Part shown: positions 16,362 to 24,814 of the stretch, piece after piece | How the letters are laid out: the number at the start of each line of letters is the position of its first letter | Position numbering within the stretch: position 1 is the stretch's first letter | Assembly (NCBI GenBank): GCA_946482545.1 | Contig: CAMLRX010000038.1 | Span: 1-37,466 of the forward strand | Direction: 5' to 3' | Length of the DNA: 37,466 nucleotides | Source of the DNA: an uncultured Flavihumibacter sp. | Lineage (GTDB): Bacteria; Bacteroidota; Bacteroidia; Chitinophagales; Chitinophagaceae | Made by a program: the position numbers and the translations under genes | The notes under the pieces: generated by a model | What the model saw: the letters and a program-made list of their open reading frames with translations, nothing else | Told to the model about the DNA's origin: nothing | Database searches by the model: none

Positions 16362-17918
16362 ATGCAACAACAACTCTCCCTCCGCCTCACCCCTGAAGAA
16401 GCCGCCAGCCCTGAAACGTTGCGCGCCTACCTTGTTGCATCCCTCGGCGTGAAACCAGCCTCCCTTACCGGTTACCACATTGAGAAAAGATCCATCGATG
16501 CCCGCAGCAAACAGCCCTGGATCAACTTAACCTGCCTTTGTTATGTGGATGAACCATTGCCGGTGGAACGTTTCCAACCTTATATCTTTCCCGATGTAAG
16601 TAAGGCCCCGAAACAAGTGATCATAGTGGGTGCGGGTCCCGCAGGATTATTCGCCGCGCTGAAATTGATTGAAAAGGGTATCCGCCCCATTGTGCTGGAA
16701 CGCGGGAAAGATGTGCGTGCCCGGCGCAGGGACCTCGCGGCCATGAACAAGCTCGGTGAGGTAAATCCCGAAAGCAACTACTGCTTCGGCGAAGGCGGCG
16801 CGGGAACTTACAGTGATGGGAAACTGTACACACGCAGCACCAAACGCGGCGACATCAAACGTATCCTTCAATTGCTCGTACAATTCGGCGCGGAAGAATC
16901 CGTGCTCTACGATGCGCATCCCCATATCGGGACCAACAAACTTCCGCAGATCATCACCGCGATGCGCGAACAGGTGATCGCCAGCGGTGGAATATTTCTC
17001 TTCGAACAAAAAGTAGATCAGTTCATCCTTGAAAATAATACTGTTTCTGGCGTGAAAACGCAACAAGGCGGCGCATGGAAAGGCGAAGCCGTGATACTGG
17101 CTACAGGGCATTCGGCGCGGGACATATTTCACCTGCTCGATGAACAGAAGATACTGATCGAAAACAAATCGTATGCTCTGGGCGTTCGCATTGAACATCC
17201 GCAAGCCCTGATAGATACCATTCAATACCATTGCCCGGTAAGGAACGAGTACCTCCCTCCCGCATCTTATAGTCTGGTGGAACAGGTGCAGGGGCATGGC
17301 GTGTTTTCTTTCTGTATGTGTCCTGGTGGCATCATCGCCCCTGCAGCTACGGCGCCGGGGGAAGTGGTGGTGAACGGGTGGAGTCCTTCCAAACGAAATA
17401 ATCCTTATGCGAATTCGGGCATGGTGGTAACGGTACATCCCGAGAAGTTGAAGCGCTTTGAAAAATATGGCGCTTTAGCGGGCATGTATTTCCAACAGGA
17501 GATTGAACAGAAAGCAGCCTGGGTGGGCGGCGGCAAATTGGTGGCTCCCGCACAGCGCATGGGCGATATGGTGAATGGGAGAAATTCAACTTCGCTACCG
17601 GATTGCTCCTATCTGCCCGGTATTCATTCCGCTGATCTGCGGGAGGTACTTCCGGGATTCATCCATACCAGTTTAAAAGAAGGCTTCGTGGCGTTTGGAA
17701 AAAAAATGCGCGGCTACCTCACCAATGAAGCGGTGGTGGTGGCGACGGAATCGCGCACCTCATCGCCGGTGCGCATTCCAAGGGATGCCGTTACATTGCA
17801 GCATCCGCAGATAGCGGACCTCTACCCTTGCGGAGAAGGCGCCGGTTACGCGGGCGGTATTGTGAGTGCGGCAATGGATGGGGAAAGGGTGGCGGAGGTG
17901 ATTGCATTGCAAATTTAA
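16362..17918 (+). CDS. FAD-dependent dehydrogenase (COG2509-type)
   Basis: This 518-aa protein starts at 16362 (MQQQLSLRLTPEEAA); the ATG at 16287 lies inside a repeat and adds unrelated sequence. An N-terminal region of about 85 residues precedes a dinucleotide-binding fold with GAGPAG at 90-95 and an acidic end of strand 2 (VLERG). The block NYCFGEGGAGTYSDGKLYTR is characteristic of the uncharacterised NAD(FAD)-utilising dehydrogenase family. Later motifs are ATGHSARD and, near the C-terminus, PCGEGAGYAGGIVSAAMDG, which closes the FAD site. It is a soluble flavoprotein with unknown substrate. The gene stands alone. Confidence 0.92.
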   Translation: MQQQLSLRLTPEEAASPETLRAYLVASLGVKPASLTGYHIEKRSIDARSKQPWINLTCLCYVDEPLPVERFQPYIFPDVSKAPKQVIIVGAGPAGLFAALKLIEKGIRPIVLERGKDVRARRRDLAAMNKLGEVNPESNYCFGEGGAGTYSDGKLYTRSTKRGDIKRILQLLVQFGAEESVLYDAHPHIGTNKLPQIITAMREQVIASGGIFLFEQKVDQFILENNTVSGVKTQQGGAWKGEAVILATGHSARDIFHLLDEQKILIENKSYALGVRIEHPQALIDTIQYHCPVRNEYLPPASYSLVEQVQGHGVFSFCMCPGGIIAPAATAPGEVVVNGWSPSKRNNPYANSGMVVTVHPEKLKRFEKYGALAGMYFQQEIEQKAAWVGGGKLVAPAQRMGDMVNGRNSTSLPDCSYLPGIHSADLREVLPGFIHTSLKEGFVAFGKKMRGYLTNEAVVVATESRTSSPVRIPRDAVTLQHPQIADLYPCGEGAGYAGGIVSAAMDGERVAEVIALQI

Positions 17919-17986
17919 ACCTCATTCATAAAAGCATAAGCCCGGTATTCCCGTGCTTTCTATTCTATATCCAGTGCGGATGATCT

Positions 17987-18679
17987 TTATTTCCAGACAA
18001 AACTATTGGTGGAGCACCTCCACGTAGATTCATAACTCTTCCCTGCCAAAGTTCCCGGCTTCTGTTCAGTATCCGTGATCTCCAGCATATAACGTCCTTT
18101 CCAAGTTGGCGTAAAAATCAGTTCGCCGTTTTTATCGGCCACAAATGTTTTGCGCCAGCCCTCTGGAGAAACTACTTCAACATGCATGTTCGCCGCAGGA
18201 GTTCCGTTCAGGTAGGTTTTAATAGCAACCTTACCATTTTGAGCAGTTGCGGTTACGTGAATATCGTTTCCGTTAAACGAATGCTGTGTTGGTTTGCCTA
18301 CAGTAACCGATGCGTTGGTATTGAACTGGTAGCGCATGGTGCCGGGAAAATCTTTTGTATTGTGTGAAATAGAAAGTGTATAGTTCCCTTCCATGGTGGG
18401 TGTGAAAGTGGCGGAAAGGTGGAGTATACCCGGCGTACAGTCGAGTTTGGTCTTTTCTCCGTTTGGAGCAATCAGCCAAAGGGTGAGTTGCTTTATATCG
18501 GAATACCATTTGGCTACGGAGTCTCTTTCATTTTCAGCGTATTCGCCATAGAATATTTTCACCTCCTGGGATTGTCCGGTTTTGCCGGAGGCATTGGTTT
18601 CGATCCAGAGGGCGTGGGCGCTTGCGGCGGTGGCAGTAAATACCATTGCAACTGCCAGAAAGAATTGTTTCAATTTCAT
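17987..18679 (-). CDS. DUF4198-family exported protein
   Basis: This 230-aa protein has a Sec signal peptide (MKLKQFFLAVAMVFTATAASA) followed directly by HALWIETN, the HxxWxE-like start typical of DUF4198 proteins. Two beta-rich segments follow, at about 22-125 and 130-225, the second with GTPAANMHVEVVSPEGW, FVADKNGELIFTPTWKGRYML and an ending rich in aromatic residues. DUF4198 proteins are periplasmic and are sometimes linked with metal (nickel/cobalt) uptake loci; no transporter is adjacent here. The gene is convergent with the FAD protein. Function remains unassigned. Confidence 0.85.
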   Translation of the reverse strand: MKLKQFFLAVAMVFTATAASAHALWIETNASGKTGQSQEVKIFYGEYAENERDSVAKWYSDIKQLTLWLIAPNGEKTKLDCTPGILHLSATFTPTMEGNYTLSISHNTKDFPGTMRYQFNTNASVTVGKPTQHSFNGNDIHVTATAQNGKVAIKTYLNGTPAANMHVEVVSPEGWRKTFVADKNGELIFTPTWKGRYMLEITDTEQKPGTLAGKSYESTWRCSTNSFVWK

Positions 18680-18824
18680 TTGTATATCGTGTTGTAGCGT
18701 AGAAAATTAAGTGCGGCGAAGTTCTGTGCGGGGGAAGAGAAACGTTTCCGTTTTCGGGAAAATCATTTACGAAAAAGGGAAAATTTGTTGTGGGGTTTCT
18801 TTTCCAGAATTTTTTGCAGATAAA

Positions 18825-18856
18825 TTTCATTTTTAAAACCGAAGCCATTACCTTTG
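18825..18856 (+). promoter_or_regulatory. Promoter of tRNA-Pro
   Basis: The -7 element TACCTTTG (18849-18856) matches TAnnTTTG exactly. A -33-like TTTC (18825-18828) lies 20 bp upstream, one base off TTTG. Transcription would begin about 25 nt before the tRNA. Confidence 0.6.
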
Positions 18857-18888
18857 CAGCCCACTTAAAAGTGTTCCTTTCAGGTGAT

Positions 18889-18962
18889 CGGGAAGTAGCG
18901 CAGGCCGGTAGCGCACCTGGTTTGGGACCAGGGGGTCGCAGGTTCGAATCCTGTCTTCCCGA
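18889..18962 (+). tRNA. tRNA-Pro (anticodon UGG)
   Basis: The 74-nt tRNA folds into a full cloverleaf. The acceptor stem pairs CGGGAAG with CTTCCCG, and the discriminator is A. The anticodon stem-loop is CCTGG-TTTGGGA-CCAGG with anticodon TGG at 18923-18925, and the T-arm contains GGTTCGAATCC. The 3' CCA is not encoded. A promoter lies upstream and a textbook terminator immediately downstream, so it is transcribed alone. Confidence 0.98.
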
Positions 18963-18964
18963 CG

Positions 18965-18999
18965 AAAAGCTGTAAATTATAATTTACAGCTTTTTTTTT
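18965..18999 (+). terminator. Intrinsic terminator of tRNA-Pro
   Basis: A perfect 14-bp stem (18965-18978 with 18981-18994) is closed by a tiny loop and runs into nine consecutive T residues (18991-18999). It starts 3 nt after the tRNA 3' end. Confidence 0.95.
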
Positions 19000-19070
19000 G
19001 CCCCTATCCGAATGCAGATAAGTACGTTTCGTGAGGGCCGGAATTTTGAACACTGATTAAACTGAAAATT

Positions 19071-20063
19071 ATGCAAACAGGAGAAATCATTATTTATAAG
19101 GCCCAGGATGGGCAAACACAGATTGATGTAAAACTCGCTCAGGACACCATCTGGCTGACGCAACGACAAATAGCTGAATTGTTGGGAACAGAAGTACCAG
19201 CCATATCCAAACATATTTCGAACATACTGGAAACAAATGAGTTGGATGAATCTTCAACTATTTCCAAAATGGAAATAGTTCAAACTGAGGGCAAAAGAAA
19301 AGTAAAAAGGGAGGTCGAACATTACAGCCTCGATATGATCATTTCCATTGGATACAGGGTGAATTCAAAACGAGGAACGCAATTCCGCATCTGGGCAAAT
19401 AAAGTACTGAAAGAATACCTAATAACAGGCTATTCCATTAATGAGAGAAAGCTTCAGGACGAACGGGTACAATTCGAGGAACTGAAAAAAACAGTGCGGC
19501 TTCTCAGCAACGTGCTGGAACACCAACCTCTTAACTCCAGTGAAGCCACGGGGCTTTTAAAAGTAATCACCGATTATACTTATGCGCTGGATGTATTGGA
19601 TCAGTACGACCATCAGGCGCTGAAAACAGAACGCATCACCAAAGAAGAGCTGTTTCAAATAACTTATTCAGAAGCTATGAACGCTATTCAGGGGTTGCGA
19701 AATAAGTTCGGTGGCAGCGCACTTTTCGGGAACGAAAAAGACGAATCATTTCAAGGTTCCCTGGCGGCTATTTATCAAACCTTTGGCGGGGAATACCTCT
19801 ATCCCAGCGTGGAGGAAAAGGCCGCCAACTTACTATACTTTGTAATCAAGAACCATTCTTTTTCGGATGGTAATAAAAGGATTGCCGCTTTCCTGTTCGT
19901 ATGGTTCATGGAAAAGAACGGAATCTTATACAAAGAAGATGGCGCTCGCAGACTAGCTGATAACGCCCTGGTAGCCCTTACGCTCATGATCGCCGAAAGC
20001 AAGCCGGATGAAAAGGAAATGATGGTCAAAGTTGTAGTGAGCCTGATTAATGGAAAAAACTAA
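19071..20063 (+). CDS. RhuM-Fic/Doc fusion protein
   Basis: This 330-aa protein has two parts. Residues of about 1-125 are a RhuM-type domain (IDVKLAQDTIWLTQRQIAEL, SKHISNI, YSLDMIISIGYRVNSKRGTQFRIWAN), a family with a predicted DNA-binding HTH. Residues of about 190-320 form a Fic/Doc domain with motif HSFSDGNKR (His262, Asp266, Asn268, Arg270). Fic/Doc enzymes transfer AMP or phosphate groups from nucleotides to target proteins. The motif is closer to the Doc-like variant with Lys than to the two-Arg Fic form. No separate antitoxin gene is adjacent, so the RhuM half may provide self-control or targeting. The gene sits directly after tRNA-Pro, a frequent insertion point for accessory DNA. 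Confidence 0.92.
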   Translation: MQTGEIIIYKAQDGQTQIDVKLAQDTIWLTQRQIAELLGTEVPAISKHISNILETNELDESSTISKMEIVQTEGKRKVKREVEHYSLDMIISIGYRVNSKRGTQFRIWANKVLKEYLITGYSINERKLQDERVQFEELKKTVRLLSNVLEHQPLNSSEATGLLKVITDYTYALDVLDQYDHQALKTERITKEELFQITYSEAMNAIQGLRNKFGGSALFGNEKDESFQGSLAAIYQTFGGEYLYPSVEEKAANLLYFVIKNHSFSDGNKRIAAFLFVWFMEKNGILYKEDGARRLADNALVALTLMIAESKPDEKEMMVKVVVSLINGKN

Positions 20064-20108
20064 GAAGTCATGCAACGACCGACTCGATAAAGTGAATAGC
20101 CAATGGAA

Positions 20109-20129
20109 GGTGAAATTAAAGGTTTCACC
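20109..20129. terminator. Possible bidirectional terminator between convergent genes
   Basis: A 7-bp GGTGAAA/TTTCACC stem with a 7-nt loop lies between the convergent RhuM-Fic and plug-domain genes. It has no marked U-tract on either side. Confidence 0.4.
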
Positions 20130-20185
20130 ATAATACGTCTACATCCAAACATCAAAACTAAAGCGCCCCAAATTCAACATAACAC

Positions 20186-21340
20186 CTACAAACTAAGTTT
20201 ATTCATATCCAACACAACTGCTCCCGGCGTATAGCCCCGTACTTTGAACACCTGCCTGTTGGCAGGCAGGTAATCGGCTTCGCCACCCCGACGGGTATAA
20301 ACCGCCACCGCAGCACCTCCTCCTGTAGCCCCGATAAACGGTGGCGGATACGCTTTAACAATGGCAATATCTGTCATCGGTATACTGGCGATTTGTTGGG
20401 CGGGCACCCTTACTTCATCCAAAAAGAACGTTACCCCGCCGCCACGCCATGTGGCAGCGCCTGTTGGCGCTATCTGCAAACCGGCAACCCTGCCTTGCAG
20501 GTAATTTAAAACGTTGAAAAACCCTATTGCACTCGGATCATCCATAATACTGATCAACCGCTCGTTTCCTGACCGGAATAAACCGCTGACATACTCTTCA
20601 TTAAATTGTTGCGCCCTGGTAACGGCGGTACGCTTTACAACAACCGCCGGCAGCATAGTACCGCGGTCGGCAAAAAGCGCTTCCGGCGTTTCAACAGGCA
20701 TATTCAGGGTAGGCCGCACCGATGCTGGCGGGTTGCCTATGTAAAAGGACCGGCCCGCAACGGCCACGGGATCATAGCTGGAATCAAGCTGAGTTCTGAT
20801 GCTGATATTCAGCGGCTGGTTGTTGTTGTTGTCTGTTCGATGGAAAGCCAGCAATGCATTGTCTTCAAACAGCCAGTTACGTATAGCGAAAGAGCCGTCG
20901 GGGTCCACCGTTACGCGCTGCTCATCCCATTGGCCGGTTTTCACAAGCAGCATCGCTTGTAAACTGCCGATGTTCTTAACGTCTTTTACATGGCCAATCA
21001 CTTCGTAAAATCGTTGCTGCAAACCGGCCAGCAATGTGTATTTGCCGGGGGCCAACGATTCGGGTAAGAATATTTTACCCGAAGCCGTCCCTTCAATCAC
21101 CGGCCAGCGGAGGCGGGTGCGCCGCCCGGCTTCGTCTTCAATCAATAGCTCAAGTGTTGCCAGAGATTTGTTCAGCAATTGGCCACCGGGGTCTCTGTAA
21201 TCCACTGTTACATGTAATGAATCGCCAGGTTGAAGGATATTTTTGTTGAGTTTTATGCCTAATCTGCCTGTTGTTTGCTGGGCCTCTACAGAAGCCGACA
21301 GCAGCAAGCAAATAAGTAGTATTAAAGGGGTGCTTTTCAT
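20186..21340 (-). CDS. Exported TonB plug-like protein without a beta-barrel
   Basis: This 384-aa protein has a signal peptide (LILLICLLLSASVEAQ). Residues of about 25-125 form a macroglobulin (MG)-like beta domain (LGIKLNKNILQPGDSLHVTV, FLPESLAPGKYTLLAGLQQR). Residues of about 255-360 look like a TonB-dependent-receptor plug (NVLNYLQGRVAGLQI, TFFLDEVRV, IASIPMTDIAIVKAYPPP, GGAAVAVYTRRG). It ends soon after the plug, so no outer-membrane barrel exists. Related Bacteroidota proteins combine MG and plug domains in longer chains; this one is short. It may be a periplasmic partner of an outer-membrane complex. Role unknown. Confidence 0.82.
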   Translation of the reverse strand: MKSTPLILLICLLLSASVEAQQTTGRLGIKLNKNILQPGDSLHVTVDYRDPGGQLLNKSLATLELLIEDEAGRRTRLRWPVIEGTASGKIFLPESLAPGKYTLLAGLQQRFYEVIGHVKDVKNIGSLQAMLLVKTGQWDEQRVTVDPDGSFAIRNWLFEDNALLAFHRTDNNNNQPLNISIRTQLDSSYDPVAVAGRSFYIGNPPASVRPTLNMPVETPEALFADRGTMLPAVVVKRTAVTRAQQFNEEYVSGLFRSGNERLISIMDDPSAIGFFNVLNYLQGRVAGLQIAPTGAATWRGGGVTFFLDEVRVPAQQIASIPMTDIAIVKAYPPPFIGATGGGAAVAVYTRRGGEADYLPANRQVFKVRGYTPGAVVLDMNKLSL

Positions 21341-21576
21341 ACATATATCTTATCAATATTGAGGCCAGCCACACTTATAAAAGTAAAAAATTAAGCTAAA
21401 ATTAAAGTGATTGGCGCCGATTGAAGTATGGGATGCTGAATCCTTGAACTTTAATAATACCGGCTGCAGACGGGAGAAATGTTAGTATCTCCTCCCGGTT
21501 GAGCTACCTTGATGGCAGAAAAAGTTATGATGGTAAAGTAGTAGAAGTAGTAGTATCCTAATTAACTGGAAAAAAA
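21341..21576. other. Intergenic region between the plug protein and the PUL
   Basis: No gene is seen. The stretch is AT-rich near the plug-protein start, where TACTTTTA on the minus strand is one base off the -7 consensus. It contains no recognised RNA or protein feature and ends at the PUL-flanking direct repeat. Confidence 0.4.
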
Positions 21577-21638
21577 GCCCAACAAAGCCCCGAACCCTGA
21601 AGGGAGTGACACAACGGACGCTGAAGCCTGCTCATCAG
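21577..21638 (+). repeat. PUL-flanking direct repeat, copy 1
   Basis: This 62-bp segment aligns without gaps to 35070-35131 with 48 identical positions. The longest shared block is GAGTGACACAACGGA. It lies just beyond the GH127 terminator, at the downstream end of the minus-strand PUL operon. Confidence 0.75.
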
Positions 21639-21643
21639 CCGAC

Positions 21644-21673
21644 AAAAAAATAACACCAATTAAAATACTGGTG
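21644..21673 (-). terminator. Terminator of the PUL operon after GH127
   Basis: A 5-bp CACCA/TGGTG stem (21654-21658 with 21669-21673) immediately follows the GH127 stop codon. It is followed on the minus strand by a U-rich tail with seven uninterrupted U residues. The stem is short but the tail is strong. Confidence 0.55.
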
Positions 21674-21674
21674 C

Positions 21675-23516
21675 TCAATAATTCCTGATGGTGGCATAAA
21701 CGCCATAATGCTCGTCCTCTATAGCATAGAGCGGCTTTAACTGGTAGGTTTTTCCATTATTGTTTAACTGAAAAATATGCTCGCCATCTATTTTAACGAG
21801 GTGCTTCAGGATCTCATCGTGCGTGCCTTTCAGGATCAGCTCCGATGCATCTTCAAATGCCAACAGGATCGGACCATAGAAAATAGCCAGCACATTGCTG
21901 TCGTCGGGCATGGTGCTGATGTAAAAGTCGAATTCGAATTTTATCCTGATCTGGTCGTTGTTTTTCCAGGCGCGTTGTAAGGTGATGTAGGAGTTGGGCA
22001 GCACCTTTAGTTCCTGCTTTTGTCCATTCACGAAAACGTCTACATTTTTCACGCGGGAAGGCGCGAGGAAATGAAGCGGCACCGTTGTTGTCGTTGCTGT
22101 TGTCACTTTAAATTCCACCTCCTGGTAATCGGTGAAATTCCCATGCTGTTCCAGGGTGAGTTTCTTTTCGGGCCATGAGAGTTTAGAAGGGATAAAAAGA
22201 TTTACCCATACCCCTGTATCATTGTTATAGTATATGCCGGTATTCAATGAGGAAAACGCTTCTATTGAACTGCCATTACAACAACGGAAATCATTCTCCT
22301 TCAGGAAGTTTTTCTTCCGGGGTGATCCTAACGGCAAATGATAAACGCACCTGCCGGTTCTTCCACTTTGCAGGGCCATCGTGGAATTGTAAACCGTATT
22401 CATATAAGCATCCGCGAATGCCGGTTTTCCGGTCCATGTAAAGAGGGTTGCCGTAAGTTTCTGGGTATTGTGAGAAACGCAGGATTCAGATGTTTCGCGG
22501 GTCATGGTGCTGCTCAGGTGGCCAGGAACACCCCAGTGTTCGGCGGATAGAGAAGTGGGCGCGGTAACATTGGGACGCGGACCACTGCTGGAGCCATTCA
22601 CATACGCGTGAGACGCCATCAGCATGTTCCAGAAATTAACGGTGGCCTTGCCGTATTTTTCTTCCTTCGTTAGTTCGTAGCGTTTTGAAAATCCATTCAC
22701 CAGTACCAGGTGCGTATTGGCATGCAGGCCGGATAAAATATTTCTGTTCTCCGCTAAAGGTACAGCGAACCAATCCCGGTCGAAAATTTTGGCCAGTGCA
22801 AGGTGGCGCGGGTTGCCCGATATTTTGTACAGCACGTACAAAACTTCATTCATCGCCCCTGCCTCGTTGGAAGGGTTTGCGCCCACGCTGTACAGTACTT
22901 TTTCTATGGTTTCGGGCGAGAGCCGGGCCATCCGTTTTTCCACATAAGCCGCCATAGCCAGCAGCATCTGGTAAGCTTTTGTATTGCCGGTACGCACATG
23001 CACGTCCAGCAATCCCTGCATAAGTTTGTGGTAAGTATAATAAGGTGCCCATACGCCGCCAAAGTTTTGCTCAAGTACATCAAAATCCTTTTCAGGGAAT
23101 GCGCTGAGGTATTTATCAGGGCTTCTTTGCTGGCATTTGTACAATTCATCCACCAGGTAGATCAGTCTTTTCTTCAGCACGGTATCTCCGTAATTTTCAA
23201 CCACCGTTGCTATGGCAGAGAGGTAGTGGCCCACAAAATGCCCCCTAAGCCCTACACCTGGTGCCTCCCACCCTTCCAGTGGTTTTGCATCCGACGGGAG
23301 TTGGGCATTGACGCGGAAATTATGCAGCAACCTGTCAGCATCCAGCGATATGAGGTATTCGATGTTCAGCGCCTCCCGTTGTTTAATCCAGGATGGCGTA
23401 AGTGTGACGGATTTCGCCGGAAATGGTTTGAAGCGTACAACAGCAGATGATGAATGGTGCTGGTTGTAGCCCCTGAAATGGGAAAAGACAAGTAAGGCGA
23501 AAATTAATTTTCTCAT
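21675..23516 (-). CDS. Glycoside hydrolase family 127-type beta-L-arabinofuranosidase
   Basis: This 613-aa protein starts at the ATG complementary to 23514-23516 (MRKLIFALLVFSHFRGYNQ, a signal-like N-terminus). The long alpha-helical barrel is the DUF1680/GH127 fold (GLRGHFVGHYLSA, NFGGVWAPYYTYHKLMQGLLD, NEAGAMNEVLY, LSGLHANTHL). The zinc/nucleophile site is retained: Glu344-Ser-Cys346 and the adjacent pair Cys412-Cys413 correspond to the E-x-C and CC motifs that hold the catalytic cysteine in characterised beta-L-arabinofuranosidases. A beta-rich C-terminal region follows. It should release L-arabinofuranose from plant oligosaccharides. It is the last gene of the PUL operon, preceded by a hairpin at 23542-23578. 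Confidence 0.92.
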   Translation of the reverse strand: MRKLIFALLVFSHFRGYNQHHSSSAVVRFKPFPAKSVTLTPSWIKQREALNIEYLISLDADRLLHNFRVNAQLPSDAKPLEGWEAPGVGLRGHFVGHYLSAIATVVENYGDTVLKKRLIYLVDELYKCQQRSPDKYLSAFPEKDFDVLEQNFGGVWAPYYTYHKLMQGLLDVHVRTGNTKAYQMLLAMAAYVEKRMARLSPETIEKVLYSVGANPSNEAGAMNEVLYVLYKISGNPRHLALAKIFDRDWFAVPLAENRNILSGLHANTHLVLVNGFSKRYELTKEEKYGKATVNFWNMLMASHAYVNGSSSGPRPNVTAPTSLSAEHWGVPGHLSSTMTRETSESCVSHNTQKLTATLFTWTGKPAFADAYMNTVYNSTMALQSGRTGRCVYHLPLGSPRKKNFLKENDFRCCNGSSIEAFSSLNTGIYYNNDTGVWVNLFIPSKLSWPEKKLTLEQHGNFTDYQEVEFKVTTATTTTVPLHFLAPSRVKNVDVFVNGQKQELKVLPNSYITLQRAWKNNDQIRIKFEFDFYISTMPDDSNVLAIFYGPILLAFEDASELILKGTHDEILKHLVKIDGEHIFQLNNNGKTYQLKPLYAIEDEHYGVYATIRNY

Positions 23517-23541
23517 ACACGCAAAGGTTCTTTTAAAACAA

Positions 23542-23578
23542 ATGTGCCGATACTTCAGCAAGTAAAGTACCGGCACAT
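23542..23578 (-). terminator. Intra-operon hairpin upstream of GH127 (terminator or attenuator)
   Basis: A 14-position stem (23542-23555 with 23565-23578) has 13 pairs and one mismatch, a 9-nt loop, and TTGTTTT following on the minus strand. It lies between the DUF4998 gene and GH127, only 25 nt before the GH127 start codon. It could partially terminate transcription or stabilise the upstream message. Confidence 0.65.
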
Positions 23579-23608
23579 CTAAATTAACGAAGTTGGATTT
23601 AAATCACC

Positions 23609-24796
23609 TTATTCTGCTATACTCAATAATTTAAAGCCTTTTATCCGCAGGTTCTGCGTTCCGGATACCATGTGTGCCACCACACCAATGGAAACCGTTT
23701 TTTCACTACTCAGGATGAAGCCCGCCTCAATGGTTTTATTGTTGAGCGAACCGTCGGTAATTTTTGCAAAACCTAAGGCCGTTGCATAATTCGCCGCGTC
23801 GGGCAAATCATTTCCTTCGGCTGCCACCAGGTAGGTAGCGGGTAATGGGTAAGCAATACTTTCAATCGTAAGCTGCAGGCTGTATTTACCTGCAGGTAAA
23901 GTAACCGTCTGGAATATTTTTCCGTTGTTGATGGCCGGTGTACCCCAATATTCAAAGGCCATGGTGCCGTATCCGGGATAATTGTCGAATCCGCCATGTC
24001 CGGAAATATTTTTCGCGGCGGCGTTGGTGGTCCAATCTGCGAGTGTGCCGAAACGTCCGTTGGCCATGGAAGCGGCGCGGAAGGGAAATCCTGCGTTCTT
24101 CAGGTATGTGGCGGTCACTTCTGCCGTTACGCCTTTAAAGTCGGCTGTGGTATAGAAGGTGTCCAGTGCAAGGGAATCGGGCCTGAACGCGGTTCTGAAG
24201 GAGAACCTGGTGCCTGCTTTGAAGTCGGTCAGTTGTGTCATATCCTCGGTGGGCAACACGCGCACAGACTGCTGCGCGCCGGTGGCATTTTCAAAATTCA
24301 CTTCTGTGAACAACGCATCCTGGTCGGCCCTGTACCACTGCACTTCGGCATAACCCGTTTTCATGTCTGTACTTTTCACCAGGCGGTTCAGCAGGGTTTG
24401 CTGGTAGGTATCGCCATACACCGTACCACTTTTCTGTACCACCACGGATCGGTTGTTGTCGGCATCGAAAGTAAATATTTCAAAGTTGTAGTTCCCTTCG
24501 GGCAGACTGTTAATCATCAGTTGCACGGTATCCACACCGGAAGTGCGTTTGATGGTGGTTACCGTGGAGTCGCTCCGGTTGTTCCAATACACTTTCGCGC
24601 TCACCACTTTTGGATCAGCGGCGTGTATCCATTGCAGCATCACGCGGTTCCGGCCGGGAAACAACTTTACCGAGTCGGCTTTACCGGTGTACAATATCTC
24701 TTTACCATCGGTAAAATCTTCCCTGTACGCGTCCATTTTTGTGCAGGCTGCGAGTGCCGTAGCCACCACCAGGAAAGTATATAGTATCTTTTTCAT
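23609..24796 (-). CDS. DUF4998/DUF5013-type PUL surface lipoprotein
   Basis: This 395-aa protein has an SPII signal (MKKILYTFLVVATALAAC, lipid-modified Cys18). The start of the mature protein is acidic (TKMDAYREDF), resembling the surface-export signal of Bacteroidota lipoproteins. The N-terminal part (FPGRNRVMLQWIHAADPKVV, KVYWNNRSDS, PEGNYNFEIFTFDADNN) is the DUF4998 fibronectin-like pattern. The C-terminal part (FQTVTLPAGKYSLQLTIES) resembles the DUF5013 carbohydrate-binding type. It lies 18 bp after the preceding gene, within the susCD operon. Likely role: a surface glycan-binding protein helping SusCD. Confidence 0.85.
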   Translation of the reverse strand: MKKILYTFLVVATALAACTKMDAYREDFTDGKEILYTGKADSVKLFPGRNRVMLQWIHAADPKVVSAKVYWNNRSDSTVTTIKRTSGVDTVQLMINSLPEGNYNFEIFTFDADNNRSVVVQKSGTVYGDTYQQTLLNRLVKSTDMKTGYAEVQWYRADQDALFTEVNFENATGAQQSVRVLPTEDMTQLTDFKAGTRFSFRTAFRPDSLALDTFYTTADFKGVTAEVTATYLKNAGFPFRAASMANGRFGTLADWTTNAAAKNISGHGGFDNYPGYGTMAFEYWGTPAINNGKIFQTVTLPAGKYSLQLTIESIAYPLPATYLVAAEGNDLPDAANYATALGFAKITDGSLNNKTIEAGFILSSEKTVSIGVVAHMVSGTQNLRIKGFKLLSIAE

Positions 24797-24814
24797 TTGG
24801 TCCTGCTTTAAAAG

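Noticed and set aside
17919..17986. Terminator between the FAD protein and DUF4198 genes
   Set aside because: AAAGCA and TGCTTT could pair around 17932-17960, but the interior does not pair well and no convincing stem with tail results.
21600..21640. Hammerhead-like ribozyme motif (CTGATGA on the minus strand) in both PUL-flanking repeats
   Set aside because: The conserved GAAA segment and the closing stems of a hammerhead core are missing, and the two copies show no supporting covariation.
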